Source: an uncultured Alphaproteobacteria bacterium
GTDB taxonomy: Bacteria; Pseudomonadota; Alphaproteobacteria; Rhodobacterales; Rhodobacteraceae
Direction of reading: 5' to 3'
Assembly (NCBI GenBank): GCA_902573735.1
Contig: CACGLH010000002.1
Span: 1 to 64,000 of the forward strand
Length of the DNA stretch: 64,000 nt
Part shown: in pieces, positions 1-9,584 of the stretch
Position numbering within the stretch: the stretch's first letter is position 1
Layout: each line of letters starts with the position of its first letter
Notes under the pieces: generated by a model
What the model saw: only the letters and a program-made list of their open reading frames with translations
What the model was told of the DNA's origin: nothing
The model's database searches: none
Made by a program: the position numbers and the translations under genes

Positions 1-867
1 GAATGTCAGACACTTTCAAACCTTAAAAAACTTTGTCAAAAATATAAAAACTTTTCACTTCATTTAGACACAAAAAATATGGCTGAACTTATGTTAAAAG
101 CTGATGTTTGTATTGGAGCATCTGGCATGAGTATGTGGGAAAGATGCTATATGGGAATACCATCTTTGACAATCACTATAGCAAAAAACCAACAAAAAGT
201 TACAAAGCAGGTAGCTAATCTCAATATATCAAAACAATTAAGTGTTAGTATTTTAAAAAATAAAAAAAAATTACTGAAAACAATTTCAGATTTTGTTTAC
301 TCACCAAAAAAACTGCAACAATTATCAGAAAATTCATATAAAGTTTGTGATGGAAAAGGTACTGATAAAGTTATAAATTTTTTGGAAGCAAATTTAAAAA
401 AAGTTGAAATAAAAGATTCCTCTAAACTCTTGTCATGGAGAAACAAAAAATTTATCCGAGCAAATAGTTTAAATAAACAAAAAATTAATACAAAAAGTCA
501 TGAAAGATGGATGGAGAAAACACAAAATTTTAAAAGAGGAATTTGGCTTATATATTCTGAAGGAGGAAAAGAAATTGGTCACTGTAGTTCTATTTATGTA
601 AATAAAAAAGTTGTCTATTGGGGTTTCTATATTGGTGAGCCTAAATTTTCACCAGGATCTGGAATTAGAATGTTAGTTTTCTTTATAAAAAAATTATTCT
701 TTGAAATCGGAGTATCAAAAATTGAAGCAAAAGTTACCATTGAGAATTGCAAATCACAAAAATTACATAAAGATCTTGGCTTTTCTCTAAATTCATCCAA
801 TGATCATTTTCAAAAATATAGCTTAACTAAAGATTTTTTTAAAAAAAGATATTATTCAAATATTTAG
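1..867 (+). CDS. pseG: PseG-PseH fusion (UDP-sugar hydrolase + N-acetyltransferase), 5' partial
   Basis: The reading frame is open from the first base of the window, so the ATG at 79 is internal and the true start lies upstream. The first ~110 visible residues match the C-terminal half of PseG, the hydrolase that removes UDP from the 2,4-diacetamido-trideoxy-altrose intermediate of pseudaminic acid synthesis; IGASGMSMWER and a following GIPSL are its nucleotide-binding signature. The last ~150 residues are a GNAT acetyltransferase of PseH type, with the telltale WGFYIG and a late LHKDLGF. PseH acts one step before PseG, so the protein joins two neighbouring steps. It ends five bases before pseI, in one operon. 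The fusion is read directly; the functions rest on family resemblance. Confidence 0.85.
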   Translation, partial: ECQTLSNLKKLCQKYKNFSLHLDTKNMAELMLKADVCIGASGMSMWERCYMGIPSLTITIAKNQQKVTKQVANLNISKQLSVSILKNKKKLLKTISDFVYSPKKLQQLSENSYKVCDGKGTDKVINFLEANLKKVEIKDSSKLLSWRNKKFIRANSLNKQKINTKSHERWMEKTQNFKRGIWLIYSEGGKEIGHCSSIYVNKKVVYWGFYIGEPKFSPGSGIRMLVFFIKKLFFEIGVSKIEAKVTIENCKSQKLHKDLGFSLNSSNDHFQKYSLTKDFFKKRYYSNI

Positions 868-871
868 TAAA

Positions 872-1924
872 ATGAAAAAAGAAATTACAATTAATGATAG
901 AACAATTGGGTTTAATACTAAGCCATATATAATAGCAGAATTATCTGGAAATCATAATGGAGATATTAATAGAGCAATAAAGCTTATTGATGCAGCAGTA
1001 AATTCTGGAGCTGATGCGATCAAATTGCAAACCTACACAGCTGATACTTTGACCATAGATTCAAATAGACCTGAATTTTTGATAAAGGGTGGACCATGGG
1101 ACGGAAAAAAACTGTATGATCTTTACAAAGAAGCTAGTACTCCATGGGATTGGCATCCTACTATTTTTAAATATGCTAAACAAAAAAAAATACATTGTTT
1201 TTCATCACCTTTCGATAATACTGCAGTAGATTTTTTGGGGAAATTATCTGCTCCAGCTTATAAAATTGCGTCTTTTGAGTTAGTTGATATACCTTTAATA
1301 AAAAAAGCTGCTTCAAAAAAGAAACCTTTGATTATGTCAACGGGAGTTGCAGATTATGAAGAAATAAGTGACGCGTGTATAACTGCTAATAACTTTGGAG
1401 CAGATGGTTATGCTTTATTACATTGTGTTTCAGATTATCCATCTCTTCCAAAAGAGATGCAACTTAGGGCTATTCAGCAACTTAAATATCGTTTTGATGT
1501 TCCGATTGGCCTATCGGACCATACTATTGGTTCAACCGTAGCTGTTGCCGCTATAACATTAGGTGCCACGATAATTGAAAAACATATAACCCTTAGTAGA
1601 TTAGATGGAGGACCAGACGCTAGTTTTTCGTCAGAACCAGACGAATTTAAAATACTTGTAGATGACTGTAAAAACATTTTTCAAGCTGTAAAAAGTAAAC
1701 CTAAAAATATACCAGGTATAAAAAAATCGAATGCAATTTTTAGAAGATCCATTTTTATTATTAAAGATATGAAAAAAGGTGAGTTTTTTAGTAAAGAAAA
1801 CATAAAATCAATTAGGCCAGGTTTTGGCATTGAACCAAAGTTTTTTGACCAAATCTTAGGTAAGAAAGCAAGTATGGATCTAGCAAGGGGAGAACCTCTA
1901 AGTTGGGAAAAAATAATAACTTAA
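872..1924 (+). CDS. pseI: Pseudaminic acid synthase
   Basis: PseI condenses phosphoenolpyruvate with 6-deoxy-2,4-diacetamido-altrose to give pseudaminic acid in the cytoplasm. The 350 residues have the NeuB-family TIM barrel starting with IIAELSGNHNG (about residues 20-30), then GLSDHT (about 212-217) and EKHITL (about 236-241), followed by a C-terminal SAF/antifreeze-like domain from about residue 290. The insert WDGKKLYDLYKEASTPWDWH and the overall length fit PseI better than sialic acid synthase. It follows the PseG-PseH fusion by four bases and overlaps the next gene by about 22 bases. A second, diverged NeuB homologue lies at 34447-35424. Confidence 0.9.
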   Translation: MKKEITINDRTIGFNTKPYIIAELSGNHNGDINRAIKLIDAAVNSGADAIKLQTYTADTLTIDSNRPEFLIKGGPWDGKKLYDLYKEASTPWDWHPTIFKYAKQKKIHCFSSPFDNTAVDFLGKLSAPAYKIASFELVDIPLIKKAASKKKPLIMSTGVADYEEISDACITANNFGADGYALLHCVSDYPSLPKEMQLRAIQQLKYRFDVPIGLSDHTIGSTVAVAAITLGATIIEKHITLSRLDGGPDASFSSEPDEFKILVDDCKNIFQAVKSKPKNIPGIKKSNAIFRRSIFIIKDMKKGEFFSKENIKSIRPGFGIEPKFFDQILGKKASMDLARGEPLSWEKIIT

Positions 1925-3393
1925 AAAAAATAAATCTTTTAGCAGTTTCAACTGCAAAAAATACTAACTCCATTTTAAAAGAAATTATTAGGCAAAACAA
2001 AACTAAAATTGTTCTAAAAATTCACTTTGGAGACGTTACTAGCGATTTTAAAGCATCTTCCCTAGTTAGAATGAATAATAAGCCTGGAAAAAGTGGACAT
2101 TTATTCAAAACAAATAAAATACATGCCGGTACATATCATAAAATTTTAGCATCAGATCATTTTTCTAAAGATCTGGAAACTTTTATTGATCAACTGTTTC
2201 GCCATTCAGATGCTTATAGATACAAATCACATAATTTAAAAAATCTACAAGATTATTTAGATTATTACCATATCCTAGCAGACGCTATATCTCACGAAAT
2301 ATTAACTAAAAAAATTAATCATGTATTATTTTTCAATATACCTCACCTCGCCTACGATACAATCATCTATCAAATAGCAGTATCACTTGAAATTCCAGTA
2401 ACTATAGTAACTCAGTCTCTTTTTTCAGATAAATTTTTTTCCCTTAATAAGATAGAAGATTATGGAAATTTTAATAAAAAAAATAAAACTAAAATAGATA
2501 AATTAGTCAGACTTCCTAAATTAAATTTATTTTATATGAAAAAAATTAAACAAAAAAACGAAAATCCTGGTCATATAAATTTTATGACTATATTACAACT
2601 TCTAATGTTTGTAATTTTTAAAATGCCTTCATCAATTGTTAGACCAATTTATGTATTTAAGATTTTACTTAGAATCCAAAAAATTTATAAAAGTTTTCCA
2701 AAATGGCGGGACCCTTTTGCTAATTTTTTTCATGAAAATGAATTAAGTTATTTTGAACATCTTGCTGAATTCGAAAAAAATAAAATTAATTTCGAAGAAA
2801 AATTCGTCTATTTCCCACTTCCAATGCAACCTGAAATGACCACATCTGCAATTGGGGGAGAATTTAGAGACCAATTATTAGCACTAGAAAGATTGTCAAA
2901 TATATTACCAGAAGGTGTAAAGATATACGTAAAAGAAAATCCAAAGCAAGGATCTTATGCAAGAGGACCCTTATTTTTTCATAGAATCTCAAGAATTAAA
3001 TCTATTTTTTTTATTCCTTCATATGCTGATACTAATTTGTTAACAGAAAAAGCTATTTTTATTGCAACTGTAACAGGTACAGTTGGATGGGAGGCATTAT
3101 GCAGAGGTAAAAATATTTTAGTTTTTGGCCATGCATGGTACAAAGATTTTCCTGGAGTAATAAAATATAATGATTGTTTGACGTACGAAGAAATAATTAA
3201 AAAGTCATCAACTGAAAAAGCATTACTTTTCAAATTTCAAAAATTGATGGCTATCTCACACGACGGGGTTATTGATAGAGCATACACAAACTTAGTAAAA
3301 AATTATGATGTTGAAGAAAATATCAATAAAACAGCTAAATCTATTTCAGAATTAATCTTGAAAAAACAGGAAGTGACTTTCTCAAAGACATGA
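1903..3393 (+). CDS. Capsule-polysaccharide-type glycosyltransferase, uncharacterised
   Basis: The 496-residue protein has no clear signal peptide. Its C-terminal third reads like the capsule polysaccharide biosynthesis (KpsS/GT-B) families: VYFPLPMQPEM, then KENPKQG, then FIATVTGTVGWEALCRGK and VFGHAWY. Such proteins transfer sugars to a lipid or glycan acceptor. The start chosen is TTG at 1903, inside the end of pseI, supported by AGGGGAG at 1886-1892; the next ATG would drop about 56 residues. Its place directly after pseI suggests it uses CMP-pseudaminic acid, but that is inference. Its last 12 bases overlap the 3' end of the convergent pseC. Confidence 0.6.
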   Translation: MGKNNNLKKINLLAVSTAKNTNSILKEIIRQNKTKIVLKIHFGDVTSDFKASSLVRMNNKPGKSGHLFKTNKIHAGTYHKILASDHFSKDLETFIDQLFRHSDAYRYKSHNLKNLQDYLDYYHILADAISHEILTKKINHVLFFNIPHLAYDTIIYQIAVSLEIPVTIVTQSLFSDKFFSLNKIEDYGNFNKKNKTKIDKLVRLPKLNLFYMKKIKQKNENPGHINFMTILQLLMFVIFKMPSSIVRPIYVFKILLRIQKIYKSFPKWRDPFANFFHENELSYFEHLAEFEKNKINFEEKFVYFPLPMQPEMTTSAIGGEFRDQLLALERLSNILPEGVKIYVKENPKQGSYARGPLFFHRISRIKSIFFIPSYADTNLLTEKAIFIATVTGTVGWEALCRGKNILVFGHAWYKDFPGVIKYNDCLTYEEIIKKSSTEKALLFKFQKLMAISHDGVIDRAYTNLVKNYDVEENINKTAKSISELILKKQEVTFSKT

Positions 3394-4521
3394 TTTTTTT
3401 AAAACCTCTATAACTTTATTTTGCATTTCATCGTTTAAATCATAAAACATTGGTAGGCTAATTGCTCTTGAATAATAATATTCCGCATTTGGACACATTC
3501 CATATTTAAAACCCTTTTTTTGCCAAAATGGTTGAGTATAAATAGGTCGGTAATGTACATTAACTTTTATATTGTTTTGATGAAGAAGATTAAATACTTT
3601 TTTTCTATTATTTACTTGTATAGGAAATAAATGAAATGCCGATAGACTATAATCTTCCTGCTTTGGAAGTAGTAGATCTATAGCCTTCAGTTGCTTAGAA
3701 TAATTTCTTGCTATCTCATGTCTTTTAGTTATAAATTTATCTATTTTAAGTATTTGACTTAACCCTAAAGCTGCATTTAAATCACTCATCCGGTAATTCA
3801 AACCAATAGAAATTTGGTCATAAATCCAGGGTTCATCTGTTTTAATAATCATCTTCTTAGGATCACGCGTCACTCCATGTGAACTGAATAACTTTAGATT
3901 TTCAAAAATTTCAGTATTATTGGTAGTTGCACAACCTCCCTCTGCAGTAGTTATTATTTTTACTGGGTGAAATGAAAATACGGTAATATCAGAAAATCTA
4001 CATGAACCAATTTTTTCACCATTATAACTACCTCCAATTGCATGAGAGGCATCTTCTATTATTTTAAACCCATATTTTTTTGAAAGTTTTTTAATAGCTT
4101 TCATATCACAGGACTGACCTGCAAAGTGAACAGGCATAACAATTTTTGGTAATTTCCCGTACTTTTCTGCATATTTTAATTTATCCGATAAAGCGTTTAT
4201 GCAGATGTTGTAATTAAAAGGATCAATATCAACAAAGTCTATCTCTGCATTACAAAGAAGACCAACATTTGCTGAAGCAACATATGAGTTGGGCGAAGTC
4301 CAGAGAATATCTCCTTTCCCTAAACCAAGAGACAAACAAGCTATATGTAATGCAGAAGTAGCTGAATTTGTTAAAACCGAATAATTTGATGAAGTATAAG
4401 TACAAATGGTTTTCGCAAATTTTTGGACTATGGGTCCTTGGGTTATGAAATCTGATTTAAGGACTTTGATTACTTCATTGATGTCATCATCATTAATGCT
4501 TTGTCTGCTATAGGGTATCAT
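3382..4521 (-). CDS. pseC: UDP-4-amino-4,6-dideoxy-N-acetyl-altrosamine transaminase
   Basis: PseC is the PLP aminotransferase that aminates C4 of the product of PseB in pseudaminic acid synthesis. The 379 residues show the DegT/DnrJ/EryC1 fold: TNSATSALH at about 51-59, EDASHAIGG with the PLP-contacting Asp at about 157, and the Schiff-base lysine in SFHPVK at about 188. The family length is typical. The start codon shares its A with the pseB stop (TGATG), so the two are translationally coupled. The pair faces the + strand pse genes, giving a convergent split locus. Confidence 0.92.
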   Translation of the reverse strand: MIPYSRQSINDDDINEVIKVLKSDFITQGPIVQKFAKTICTYTSSNYSVLTNSATSALHIACLSLGLGKGDILWTSPNSYVASANVGLLCNAEIDFVDIDPFNYNICINALSDKLKYAEKYGKLPKIVMPVHFAGQSCDMKAIKKLSKKYGFKIIEDASHAIGGSYNGEKIGSCRFSDITVFSFHPVKIITTAEGGCATTNNTEIFENLKLFSSHGVTRDPKKMIIKTDEPWIYDQISIGLNYRMSDLNAALGLSQILKIDKFITKRHEIARNYSKQLKAIDLLLPKQEDYSLSAFHLFPIQVNNRKKVFNLLHQNNIKVNVHYRPIYTQPFWQKKGFKYGMCPNAEYYYSRAISLPMFYDLNDEMQNKVIEVLKKSCL

Positions 4522-5519
4522 CAGTATTTACCAATTAAAGAATGATTTATTGTTAACCATTTTTTAAATTCTGATATAGTAAGCCAATACTTGTTAGTAT
4601 CTGAACTGTAGATAAAATTTTCTGAAACTTTCTTTCCATCCCTTATTCTTGATGGATCACTTGACCAATTATGTATTGAGGGAAAAATTTTATAATAAGA
4701 CTTGTACTCATAAGTGTATGGAGAATCTTCAAAACCTATCATTTGTTCATGAAGTTTCTCACCAGGACGAATTCCTACCAACTTTTTCTCAATATTAGGA
4801 TTAATTGCATTTGCAATGTCAATAATTTTCATCGAAGGAATTTTTTTTACATATATTTCTCCCCCCAACATATCCTCCAGTGCTTTCCACACTAATTTAA
4901 CCCCTTCTTCCAATGAAATCATGAATCTAGTCATTCTTAAGTCAGTAATTGGAAAAAACCCCTCACTTTCTTTTTCTAAAAAAAAGGGGATTACTGATCC
5001 TCGAGAACCCATCACATTTCCATATCTTACAACTGAAAATTTACATTTTGCAGAACCTGAATATGAGTTCCCAGCAACAAATAATTTGTCAGATGCTAAT
5101 TTAGTTGCTCCATATAAATTAATTGGATTTGATGCTTTGTCAGTTGATAAAGCTACACATTTTTTTATACCTTTATCTAGACAAGCATCTATTAAATTCA
5201 TAGCTCCAAGAACATTAGTTTTTACACATTCAAATGGATTATATTCAGCAGTTGGTACAATTTTAGTTGCAGCAGCATGTACAACATAATCAATACCGTC
5301 TAAAGCACGCAATAATCTGTCTTTATCTCTTACATCACCAATAAAAAACCTAACTCTGGAATCATTTTGATACACTTTTTGCATATCCCATTGCTTAATT
5401 TCATCGCGCGAGAAAACTACAAGTCTTTCTGGATTATATTTTTCTAATGTCATTGGAATAAATCTAGAACCAAAAGAACCAGTTCCACCAGTAATCAAAA
5501 TATTAGAGTTTTTTTTCAA
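4521..5519 (-). CDS. pseB: UDP-N-acetylglucosamine 4,6-dehydratase (inverting)
   Basis: PseB starts pseudaminic acid synthesis by dehydrating UDP-GlcNAc at C4/C6 and inverting C5. The 332 residues carry the NADP-binding TGGTGSFG at 10-17, and the catalytic set STDKA (T126, D127, K128) with YGATK (Y136, K140), matching the FlaA1-type short SDR enzymes. It is first in the pseB-pseC pair. A 61-base AT-rich gap separates its start from the upstream waaA 3' end, so it may be read through from the waaA operon. No CMP-pseudaminic acid synthetase (pseF) is in the window; it may lie to the left. Confidence 0.93.
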   Translation of the reverse strand: MKKNSNILITGGTGSFGSRFIPMTLEKYNPERLVVFSRDEIKQWDMQKVYQNDSRVRFFIGDVRDKDRLLRALDGIDYVVHAAATKIVPTAEYNPFECVKTNVLGAMNLIDACLDKGIKKCVALSTDKASNPINLYGATKLASDKLFVAGNSYSGSAKCKFSVVRYGNVMGSRGSVIPFFLEKESEGFFPITDLRMTRFMISLEEGVKLVWKALEDMLGGEIYVKKIPSMKIIDIANAINPNIEKKLVGIRPGEKLHEQMIGFEDSPYTYEYKSYYKIFPSIHNWSSDPSRIRDGKKVSENFIYSSDTNKYWLTISEFKKWLTINHSLIGKY

Positions 5520-5580
5520 TTTATTACCTCATTTTAAGTCTTTTTATCTATTATAAAAAATAAAAGCAATCGAAGAAAAA

Positions 5581-6864
5581 TTATAGAAAAGTATTTATTG
5601 TTGAAGATATCCTAAAAGTTTCGTCATTTAGAGAATTTACATATTTTAAACCCCTCTGACCCATATTATTAGCTTTTGAATGATTACTTAAAATTTTAAT
5701 AGTTTTTACTAACTCTTGAACACTTTTTACATATTCTACAGCATTTTTTTCACTCAATTGGTCAAAAGCTTTTTTAAAATTATGTACATAGGAACCAGTA
5801 ATTATGGCACAACCAAACCTGCAAGGTTCATAGGGATTATGGCCTCCAATATTTACTAATGAACCACCTAAAAAAACAATTTTGCTTAACATAAACCATA
5901 AACCTAATTCTCCTAAAGTATCAGCTAAATAAATTGAAGTATCTTTTGCTATTTTTTGATTTTTGCTACGAGTTTTGGTAAAAGTTGAATAAAATGCTGT
6001 ATTTTTTAATATAAGTTCTGATCTATTAGGATGTCTTGGGACTAAAATTAGTAAGTAGTTTTTATCAATTTCATGTAGAATTTGTTGAGCTTCAACGACT
6101 AATTCTTCCTCTCCCTCATGAGTAGAAGCTGCAACCCATACTATCTTATCTTTTAATAATTTTTTGAATCTATAATATTCATTTTTGCTATAAATAAGTG
6201 GTGCCGCTTGTTCTTTCAAAGATGATATACCAAATAAAATTTTATTTTCAATTCCCAGAGATAATAATCTTTTAGCTGTTAAATGATCATTAGAATATAC
6301 AAAATCAAATTTATTTAAAATTTGCATTGATGTAGTTTTTATTTTTAACCAATTTTCAAAAGTTTTTTTTTCCATCCTGGCATTAATAAGGCCAAGAGGG
6401 ATCTGTTGTTTCTTTATTTCAAAAATAAGTCTTGGCCAAAATTCACTTTCTACAAAAATTGCAAGATTGGGTTTCCAGTGGTTAAGAAAATTTGTTGTTG
6501 CTGATAATGTATCTATTGGAGAAAATTGATGTATACAGTTTGTAGGCATACTTTCTTTGAGTATTTTAGAAGAAGTAATTGTTGTTGTTGTAATTAAAAA
6601 TTTCAATTTTTTGTTTTTTTTTGCCAAATCTTCAATTAAATTCAATATACTTAATGCTTCTCCTACACTAGCAGCATTAAACCATACTAAAGATCCAAGA
6701 GGCCTCTTTAATTTAGAAATACCTTTTCTTTCTAAAATTCTTTTTTTGTCTTCTTTCCCTTTAATTAATCTATATTGAAGAACTAAAGAAAGAAATGGTC
6801 CAAAATATTTAGTAACAAAAAAATATAATTTTAAAATAAATGGTGATTTTTTTGATTTAAACAT
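5581..6864 (-). CDS. waaA: 3-deoxy-D-manno-octulosonic acid (Kdo) transferase
   Basis: WaaA adds Kdo from CMP-Kdo to lipid A precursor at the inner face of the inner membrane. The 427 residues fit the family: a hydrophobic N-terminal anchor, the glycine/serine segment WFNAASVGEAL that houses the catalytic glutamate, ESEFWPRLI, LINARM, then WVAASTHEGEEE and a C-terminal FLGGSLVNIGGHNPYEP. It starts four bases after the pgi stop, so it belongs to an argJ-mutT-eda-pgi-waaA strand set. Its product shows that the organism makes Kdo-containing lipopolysaccharide. Whether it adds one or two Kdo residues cannot be told. Confidence 0.92.
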   Translation of the reverse strand: MFKSKKSPFILKLYFFVTKYFGPFLSLVLQYRLIKGKEDKKRILERKGISKLKRPLGSLVWFNAASVGEALSILNLIEDLAKKNKKLKFLITTTTITSSKILKESMPTNCIHQFSPIDTLSATTNFLNHWKPNLAIFVESEFWPRLIFEIKKQQIPLGLINARMEKKTFENWLKIKTTSMQILNKFDFVYSNDHLTAKRLLSLGIENKILFGISSLKEQAAPLIYSKNEYYRFKKLLKDKIVWVAASTHEGEEELVVEAQQILHEIDKNYLLILVPRHPNRSELILKNTAFYSTFTKTRSKNQKIAKDTSIYLADTLGELGLWFMLSKIVFLGGSLVNIGGHNPYEPCRFGCAIITGSYVHNFKKAFDQLSEKNAVEYVKSVQELVKTIKILSNHSKANNMGQRGLKYVNSLNDETFRISSTINTFL

Positions 6865-6868
6865 TAAC

Positions 6869-8461
6869 TCAAAAATTCTTATATTTTTTGATCTTATTTA
6901 ACAAATTTAATGTAGACTTACTAAAATTATTATTTCTATCTTTTTGGGAGATACTTTCAGTCAATTTCCTTGCAATATTTTTACCTATTTCTACCCCCCA
7001 CTGATCAAAAGAATTTACATTCCAAAGTAAACCTTCTGCAAAGGTACGGTGCTCAAAAATTGCTAATAGTTTACCTAAAATTTTTGGAGTTATTTTTTTG
7101 TATATTAAAATTGTAGAGGGTTTATTTCCATCACAATTACGATGCTGATTAGTTTTTTCTTCAAATTGAGTTTCATTTTTTATACCAAACATAAGGGCTT
7201 CGGACTGTGCTAAACAATTTACTATTAATTGCAGATGATGACTCTCATAGTATTTATTGTCTAAACAATTGGCTCCTAATAGAAATTCACATGGAATTAC
7301 TTGATTACTTTGATGTAAAAATTGAAAAAATGCATGCTGGCTATTTGTTCCAATATGACCCCATATTACAGGAGTTGTTGGATAATTTATTCTTTCTCCA
7401 TTAAGATTTACTGATTTACCGTTACTTTCCATATCTAGTTGTTGCAAATATGTTGGTAAATATTCAAGTTTACTATCATAAGGTAGAATTGCTCTTGAAG
7501 AATACTGACATATTGAAGAATGCCAAAAACCAATTAATGCTAGAATTATTGGTAAATTATTAAATATCTCTTCATTTTTAAAATGATTATCAATTTGAGA
7601 AGCACCCTCCAAGAAATTTTTGAACTGATCAATTCCTATTGATAACATTACAGGCAAACCAATAGGGCCCCAAACTGAAAATCTTCCACCCACCCATTCA
7701 TCAAATTCAAAAATATTTTCTTTTAAAATACCAAAATCTAATGCTTTTTCTTTTGCAGAACAAACCGCAACAAAGTTTTTTAATGCATTTGATCCAAGAA
7801 TCTCACAAACCCATTTTAAAGCTGTTTTAGCATTGTTAATAGTTTCAGTCGTAGTAAAAGATTTGGATGATATTATGAAAAGCGTTTTATTAGGATCTAA
7901 GTTTTTGATAGTATTTAATATGTCCGAGGAATCAATATTAGAGACAAAATGAATTTTTGGACCATTATGATATTCAGACAAAGCAGCTGTAACTAATTTT
8001 GGACCAAGTTCAGAACCTCCTATACCGATGTTAACTACATCTGTAAATTTCGATCCTGAGCCTGATTTTTTTTGTCCATTTCTAACTTGATTACAAAATT
8101 TGGATAAGTTTTTAAACCTAACTAACAACTTTTTGTTAATTTTATATAAATTAGTTAAATCATTTGCTTTAAAATTCCTAAGTGCAGTATGTAGAGCAGA
8201 TCTTTTTTCTGTGACATTTATTTTTTCACCCTCAAACATAGCATCAATACTATCCATTATTTTTAAATTTCTGGCGTAGGCGATAAGGTTTTTTAATGTT
8301 TCTGAATCGATATTGGTTTTTGAATAATCAAAATATAAATCCTCAATTTCTATAACAAATTCTTTGAACCTATTCTTATCAGATTGAAAAAGTGTTTCGA
8401 TTCTTCTATCTTTACTTTTTTCTCTATTTTTTTTTAATAAATCCCAATAAATATTTTGCAT
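6869..8461 (-). CDS. pgi: Glucose-6-phosphate isomerase
   Basis: Pgi interconverts glucose-6-phosphate and fructose-6-phosphate, feeding both central metabolism and nucleotide-sugar synthesis. The 530-residue protein carries the sugar-isomerase signatures: NIGIGGSELGPKL, ISSKSFTTTET, GGRFSVWGPIGLP, and the late NSFDQWGVEIGK. It is slightly shorter than the roughly 550 residues of the E. coli enzyme but has no missing block. Its start overlaps the eda stop by one base (TAATG), so it is coupled to eda, the last enzyme of the Entner-Doudoroff route. Confidence 0.95.
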   Translation of the reverse strand: MQNIYWDLLKKNREKSKDRRIETLFQSDKNRFKEFVIEIEDLYFDYSKTNIDSETLKNLIAYARNLKIMDSIDAMFEGEKINVTEKRSALHTALRNFKANDLTNLYKINKKLLVRFKNLSKFCNQVRNGQKKSGSGSKFTDVVNIGIGGSELGPKLVTAALSEYHNGPKIHFVSNIDSSDILNTIKNLDPNKTLFIISSKSFTTTETINNAKTALKWVCEILGSNALKNFVAVCSAKEKALDFGILKENIFEFDEWVGGRFSVWGPIGLPVMLSIGIDQFKNFLEGASQIDNHFKNEEIFNNLPIILALIGFWHSSICQYSSRAILPYDSKLEYLPTYLQQLDMESNGKSVNLNGERINYPTTPVIWGHIGTNSQHAFFQFLHQSNQVIPCEFLLGANCLDNKYYESHHLQLIVNCLAQSEALMFGIKNETQFEEKTNQHRNCDGNKPSTILIYKKITPKILGKLLAIFEHRTFAEGLLWNVNSFDQWGVEIGKNIARKLTESISQKDRNNNFSKSTLNLLNKIKKYKNF

Positions 8462-9102
8462 TATTTTGAAACTACTTTTTTTATAATTTTATTTATTTTT
8501 TTCCAATCTTTTTGATCTAAAAGATACTTTGGAACCATCCAACTCCCAGCAACTCCAAATACATTGGATAAACTTAAATATTTATTTGCATTATCTTGGT
8601 TAATTCCACCGGTTGGAAAAAAATGGCAGTCAGGGAAAGGACCTTTTAATGCTTTTAACATTTTTATACCACCCAAAACCTCTGCAGGAAAAAATTTTAA
8701 TATTTCATATCCTCGATTATAAGAAACCATTATTTCGGAAGGACTTGATACCCCCGGAATTAAAGGAAAATTATTTTTTTCACATTGTTGAAATAGCTTA
8801 TCACTAATACCTGGCGATATACCAAATTTTGCTCCTGCGTCTACCGCAGATTGAACATTTTTTTCATTAGTCAGAGTACCAGCTCCTACAATAAAATTTT
8901 TATTCTTTGCCAGAATATTTATTGCCTCTAGTGCAACATTCGTTCTCAGGGTAATTTCAAATATATTTATTCCATTTTCTTGAAAAATGTCCTGTATATA
9001 ATTGCAAGAAACTAAATCTTCGATGGTCAATATAGGTAAGATTTTCTGAGACGAAAAATATTGATGAAATATTTTGTTTGTATTTAATACATTTTCACGC
9101 AA
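8461..9102 (-). CDS. eda: 2-keto-3-deoxy-6-phosphogluconate (KDPG) aldolase
   Basis: Eda cleaves KDPG to pyruvate and glyceraldehyde-3-phosphate, the last step of the Entner-Doudoroff pathway. The 213 residues form a class I aldolase barrel: FEITLR holds the general-base glutamate (E49), VGAGTL and FGISPG follow, and LKFFPAE holds the Schiff-base lysine (K136). FFPTGGI is the phosphate-binding turn. It is coupled to pgi by a one-base overlap. No edd is visible in the window. The upstream 68 bases to mutT are AT-rich and show no clear promoter. Confidence 0.93.
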   Translation of the reverse strand: MRENVLNTNKIFHQYFSSQKILPILTIEDLVSCNYIQDIFQENGINIFEITLRTNVALEAINILAKNKNFIVGAGTLTNEKNVQSAVDAGAKFGISPGISDKLFQQCEKNNFPLIPGVSSPSEIMVSYNRGYEILKFFPAEVLGGIKMLKALKGPFPDCHFFPTGGINQDNANKYLSLSNVFGVAGSWMVPKYLLDQKDWKKINKIIKKVVSK

Positions 9103-9170
9103 AATAACTCCTTATTATTAAATTCATAAAATAATTAATTTAAGAAATATTTTTTTAAAGTTTCATAATT

Positions 9171-9584
9171 TTATAACAAATCTCTCAAAAATGGAATTAA
9201 AGGTCTATCTGCTTCAGGCATAGGAAATTTATTTAAATCGTTGGGATAAACCCATTTAATTTCTTGTCCTTCTTGTGGGGTAATAATACCCTCCCATTTT
9301 CTACATACAAATAGTAAAAGAGTTAGATAGAAGTCTTTATAATCAAATGTAGAAAAGGTAAGCGGTGCAAGACAACTTTTCCATGTATTAATATTTAATT
9401 CTTCCTTAAGCTCCCTAATCAATGCATCTTCAGCTTTTTCATTATTTTCTAATTTTCCACCTGGAAATTCCCATAAACCTCCCAAATATTTATTATCTGG
9501 TCTCTTAGAAATCAAAATTCTATCGTCTACATCAATTAAGGCTACTGCTGCAACAATAAGAATTTTACGATCTATAGTCTGCAT
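9171..9584 (-). CDS. mutT: MutT-type 8-oxo-dGTP diphosphatase
   Basis: This Nudix hydrolase of 137 residues would clear oxidised dGTP from the nucleotide pool. The Nudix box runs from G43 to I65, with E49 and REL-EE at 57-62 in the right spacing. WEFPGGK precedes it, and RPLIPFL near the end is typical of bacterial MutT. The ATG at 9582-9584 lies inside the last 20 bases of argJ, so the two are coupled; the argJ-mutT pairing is common in alphaproteobacteria. Another Nudix substrate cannot be excluded, but sequence and context agree on MutT. Confidence 0.88.
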   Translation of the reverse strand: MQTIDRKILIVAAVALIDVDDRILISKRPDNKYLGGLWEFPGGKLENNEKAEDALIRELKEELNINTWKSCLAPLTFSTFDYKDFYLTLLLFVCRKWEGIITPQEGQEIKWVYPNDLNKFPMPEADRPLIPFLRDLL

